A stretch of DNA of 34,704 nt, taken from positions 1-34,704 of the forward strand of contig CALJCO010000057.1 in NCBI GenBank assembly GCA_938023905.1, given 5' to 3'. Made by a program: the position numbers and the translations under genes. Of this stretch, positions 32,295-34,704 are shown one piece after another (the first letter of the stretch is position 1; each line of letters starts with the position of its first letter). The notes below the pieces were generated by a model. The model worked only from the letters and a program-made list of their open reading frames with translations, was not told the origin of the DNA and did not search any database. This DNA is from an uncultured Collinsella sp. Lineage in GTDB: Bacteria > Actinomycetota > Coriobacteriia > Coriobacteriales > Coriobacteriaceae.

Positions 32295-33083
32295 ATGGCC
32301 AACATGACGAGCTCGGTTTCGGCATCGCAGGTTGCCGGTGAGTTGGCGAGCGCTACGTTTGAGGAGATTCCCGCCCTCGTGGAGCATTATCGCGAGGACC
32401 CGCGCCAGCAGGTGATCAAGGCTTGTGAACGCGCCCTCAAACGCCATGCCAAAGAGCTTGCCGAGCGCGAGCGCGTCAATGACATGTACGAGCTTATGCA
32501 TGAGCTTGGCGGCGATGGGGTGGTCGTTGGTGTCGACGAGGTGGGTCGCGGATCGGTGGCCGGTCCTTTGACGGTGTGCGCCGTCTGTCTTCCTATGGAG
32601 CCGCACGTTTGGGGTATCAACGATTCCAAAAAGCTCACGCCGGCGCGCCGCGAGTTGCTCTCAGTGAAGATTGCCGAGGTGGCGACGGCGATCGGTTTTT
32701 GCCATATTGCGCCGAAGGATATCGATGAGATGGGCATGGCCCGTGCTATCCGTACCGCCGTTGCGGGCGCCGTGGCCGATACGGGGCTTGAACCCGACTG
32801 CGTCCTCATGGACGGTAATCCTTTGGGTGCCGTTCCCAACGAGCGCGATGTGGTGAAGGGCGATGCCAAGATCGCCTGCATCGCCGCGGCGTCCATCATG
32901 GCCAAGGTCACGCGTGACGAGATGATGGTCGAGTACGACGCCGAGTATCCCGAGTACCATCTGGCCGAGTCGAAGGGCTATGCGAGCCCCGAGCATATCG
33001 AGGCCATTCGCAAACATGGACTTTGTCCGCTGCACCGCGTGAGCTTTTGCGGAAACTTTCTGCAGACTGAGCGCCTTTTCTAG
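32295..33083 (+). CDS. rnhB: ribonuclease HII
   Basis: It removes RNA from RNA/DNA hybrids and single ribonucleotides from DNA. The 262 residues begin with a helical extension of about 75 residues, as in the Bacillus enzyme. The catalytic core follows, with Asp81-Glu82 in GVDEVGRGSVAGPL, DSKKL and Asp173 in VLMDGN. The C-terminal part includes HRVSFCGNF. ATG 32295 has AGGAGG 7 nt upstream; ATG 32277 lies before that site and is rejected. It has a strong terminator 50 nt after its stop. Confidence 0.95.
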   Translation: MANMTSSVSASQVAGELASATFEEIPALVEHYREDPRQQVIKACERALKRHAKELAERERVNDMYELMHELGGDGVVVGVDEVGRGSVAGPLTVCAVCLPMEPHVWGINDSKKLTPARRELLSVKIAEVATAIGFCHIAPKDIDEMGMARAIRTAVAGAVADTGLEPDCVLMDGNPLGAVPNERDVVKGDAKIACIAAASIMAKVTRDEMMVEYDAEYPEYHLAESKGYASPEHIEAIRKHGLCPLHRVSFCGNFLQTERLF

Positions 33084-33132
33084 GTCAATTGTGGAGACAG
33101 GGACCCCTGGCGTTTTATAAACCTGCTGGTAG

Positions 33133-33174
33133 CGGGCCGTGTGCAACGTGATTGTTGCGTACGGCCCGTTTTTT
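33133..33174 (+). terminator. intrinsic terminator of rnhB
   Basis: A 15-bp stem (33133-33147 with 33154-33168) contains the perfect outer part CGGGCCGT/ACGGCCCG and closes on a 6-nt loop. TTTTTT follows at 33169-33174. This is among the strongest terminators in the window. The stretch from here to 33272 has no gene; no clear promoter for yraN was recognised in it. Confidence 0.85.
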
Positions 33175-33272
33175 GTTGGCATTTGGTCAGCTTTTGGTTT
33201 GCTTCCGGTACTTACCCGCATGAAAGGTGCCCTCATCATCGGGGCAATGCAGTGTGCGGGAAAGGAGACCCC

Positions 33273-33758
33273 ATGAGTGCCGCAAGCAAAAAGAGCAAGA
33301 CGCAGCAGCTCAAGGAGCGTTGGGAAAACGGCGATCTCGACTGCGGGGCGATGACGCCCGAGTTTATCAAGGGGCTCAGTCCCCGCGAGCTGGGCATGCT
33401 GGGCGAGCTGATCACCATCGACTACTTTAACGAGCGCGGCTACACCTTGCTGGAGCAGGGTTATCGTTGCACCGAGGGCGAGGCCGATCTGGTGCTGCTC
33501 GATGAGCTCGACGATGTGGTGGTGATGGCCGAGGTCAAGACCAGGCGGGTTGCGCTCGATTGCGACACGCGGGTGTTTCCCGAGGAGGCGGTGAACGCCC
33601 AAAAGCAACGCCGCTACCGCCGCATCGCAAGTTGCTACCTCATGGAGCATTATCCACTCAAGGCGATTCGCTTCGATGCCGTGGGCGTCACCATCCGCGG
33701 CGGGCATATCGCCGAGATCGAGCATCAGTACAATGCGTTCGATTGGCAGGTGTCGTGA
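33273..33758 (+). CDS. yraN: YraN/UPF0102 family nuclease-like protein
   Basis: 161 residues. The first 40 are a charged extension. The rest is the UPF0102 domain of the restriction-endonuclease-like fold, with the expected acidic and Lys residues: GEADLV (Asp72) and MAEVKTR (Glu87, Lys89). A Holliday-junction-resolvase-like role is suggested for the family but not settled. ATG 33273 has AAAGGAG 5 nt upstream; a longer in-frame GTG at 33141 lies inside the rnhB terminator stem and is rejected. The stop overlaps the comM start by one base. rnhB-yraN-comM is a common order. Confidence 0.92.
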   Translation: MSAASKKSKTQQLKERWENGDLDCGAMTPEFIKGLSPRELGMLGELITIDYFNERGYTLLEQGYRCTEGEADLVLLDELDDVVVMAEVKTRRVALDCDTRVFPEEAVNAQKQRRYRRIASCYLMEHYPLKAIRFDAVGVTIRGGHIAEIEHQYNAFDWQVS

Positions 33759-34704
33759 TGGCGTTCGAGACGTTTGCCGTTCACGCGGCCTGCATCCGCG
33801 GCGTCGAGGCGATTCCCGTCACGGTCGAGGTCTCGCTTGCCGGCGGCGTTCCGGGCATTCAGATGCTCGGCATTCCGAGTATGGAGGTGATGGAGTCACG
33901 CGGTCGTATTCGCTGTGCGATGCGCTCCGCCGGGTTCGAGATCCCGCGCTCGGGCATTACGGTCAATCTAGCGCCCGGCGATATTCGCAAGACCGGTAGC
34001 GGCTTTGATCTGCCCATCGCCATCGCGGTATTGGCGGCCGATGGTCAGATTCCCCGCGACAACCTCGATCGTTGTCTTATCGCTGGTGAGCTTGGCTTGG
34101 ACGGTACGGTCCTTCCTGTCAAGGGCGAGGTGGCGTTTCAGCTATTGGCGCGTGATATGGGGCTGTCCTTTATCGCTGGCAGGTCCGATCAGCATGTGCC
34201 GCTTGCGGGCGTGGATTGCGGCTTTATCGATCATTTGTCTCAGCTTGCTCATGGAATGGGCGATGCCGCGCGGCACTACTTGGATTCTGAGGGCGTCGAG
34301 GCGACCTTTGAGCCCGAGCTCGACTATGCCGACGTGCTGGGGCAGGAGGTTGCCAAACGCGGCATGGCACTGGCGGCAGCGGGTGAGCTCGGTTTGCTTA
34401 TGATCGGGTCCCCTGGATCGGGCAAGACGATGCTTGCGCGCCGTATGACCGGCATCCTGCCCGAGCTTTCCGTTGAGGATCAGCAGGAGGCGCTGTGCAT
34501 CCATTCGGTCTTGGGCGAGAACATCGATGGCTTATTGGCAGGTCATCGGCCCTTCCGCAGTCCCCACCACAGTATTTCGACCGCAGGCCTTATCGGCGGA
34601 GGACGCCCGGTGCATCCGGGAGAGATCAGCCTGGCTCATGAAGGCGTGCTGTTTCTGGATGAACTGGCGGAATTTCAAAAGAATGTTCTGGAAGTATTAA
34701 GACA
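33758..34704 (+). CDS. comM: ComM/YifB family Mg-chelatase-like AAA+ ATPase, 3' end cut by window edge
   Basis: A hexameric helicase that promotes branch migration during integration of imported DNA in naturally competent bacteria; the family is also widespread in bacteria not known to be competent. The 315 codons seen include the N-terminal ChlI-like domain (GGVPGIQMLGIP, VNLAPGDIRKTGSGFDLPIA). The Walker A motif GSPGSGKT lies at residues 217-224, followed by FRSPHHSIS and Walker B GVLFLDELAEF. The C-terminal domain is outside the window. It starts at TGATG overlapping yraN, so the two are translationally coupled. Confidence 0.95.
   Translation, partial: MAFETFAVHAACIRGVEAIPVTVEVSLAGGVPGIQMLGIPSMEVMESRGRIRCAMRSAGFEIPRSGITVNLAPGDIRKTGSGFDLPIAIAVLAADGQIPRDNLDRCLIAGELGLDGTVLPVKGEVAFQLLARDMGLSFIAGRSDQHVPLAGVDCGFIDHLSQLAHGMGDAARHYLDSEGVEATFEPELDYADVLGQEVAKRGMALAAAGELGLLMIGSPGSGKTMLARRMTGILPELSVEDQQEALCIHSVLGENIDGLLAGHRPFRSPHHSISTAGLIGGGRPVHPGEISLAHEGVLFLDELAEFQKNVLEVLR

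Noticed and set aside
33141..33272. Longer yraN product starting at GTG 33141
   Set aside because: The start lies within the rnhB terminator stem and has no ribosome site; ATG 33273 has AAAGGAG at the right distance.

Overview
The window is a stretch of high-GC bacterial chromosome made up almost entirely of housekeeping genes. Gene order, frequent TTG/GTG starts, GC-rich codon choice and protein sequence all point to a Coriobacteriia actinobacterium, most likely Collinsella or a close relative. That assignment is an inference from recognised sequence, not a database result. Nearly every gene lies on the plus strand. The exceptions are a DAHP synthase cut by the left edge and a DinB polymerase.

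Layout. (1) 1-800: 5' part of an aroF-type DAHP synthase (minus) with a possible attenuator in its leader, then a tRNA-Arg(CCG) with its own promoter and terminator. (2) 803-6738: a CtpE-like P-type cation ATPase with a basic tail, a membrane-anchored zinc-ribbon protein, a cytoplasmic cyclophilin and a membrane-anchored TPR protein. (3) 6854-16459: a tightly packed elongasome operon, mreB-mreC-mreD-mrdA(PBP2)-rodA, continuing without a break into an unnamed DUF697-like protein, a TIGR03960-type radical SAM protein and its DUF2344/TIGR03936 partner. (4) 16456-20614: rplU-rpmA, a terminator, then obgE-nadD-yqeK-rsfS, closed by a terminator. (5) 20627-21841: dinB on the minus strand. (6) 22082-24572: rpsP-khpA-rimM-trmD-lepB. 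(7) 24632-31720: glyQ-glyS-ppsR, a perfect 72-nt inverted repeat, and ppdK. (8) 31763-34704: rplS, rnhB, yraN and the start of comM, which is cut by the right edge.

The genes form coherent modules. Block 3 makes the rod-shape peptidoglycan synthase and its cytoskeletal scaffold. Blocks 4, 6 and 8 cover ribosomal proteins, ribosome assembly (Obg, RimM, RsfS), tRNA methylation (TrmD), protein export (LepB), RNA/DNA hybrid repair (RnhB) and DNA uptake/recombination (YraN/ComM). Block 7 pairs pyruvate phosphate dikinase with its regulatory kinase/phosphorylase. It also separates trmD-lepB from rplS-rnhB, which are contiguous in many bacteria.

No CRISPR array, prophage, insertion sequence or integrase was seen. 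The least explained items are the DUF697-like protein in the elongasome operon, the radical SAM/DUF2344 pair, the aroF leader, the perfect inverted repeat, and the helically phased TTTACC repeats upstream of ppdK.
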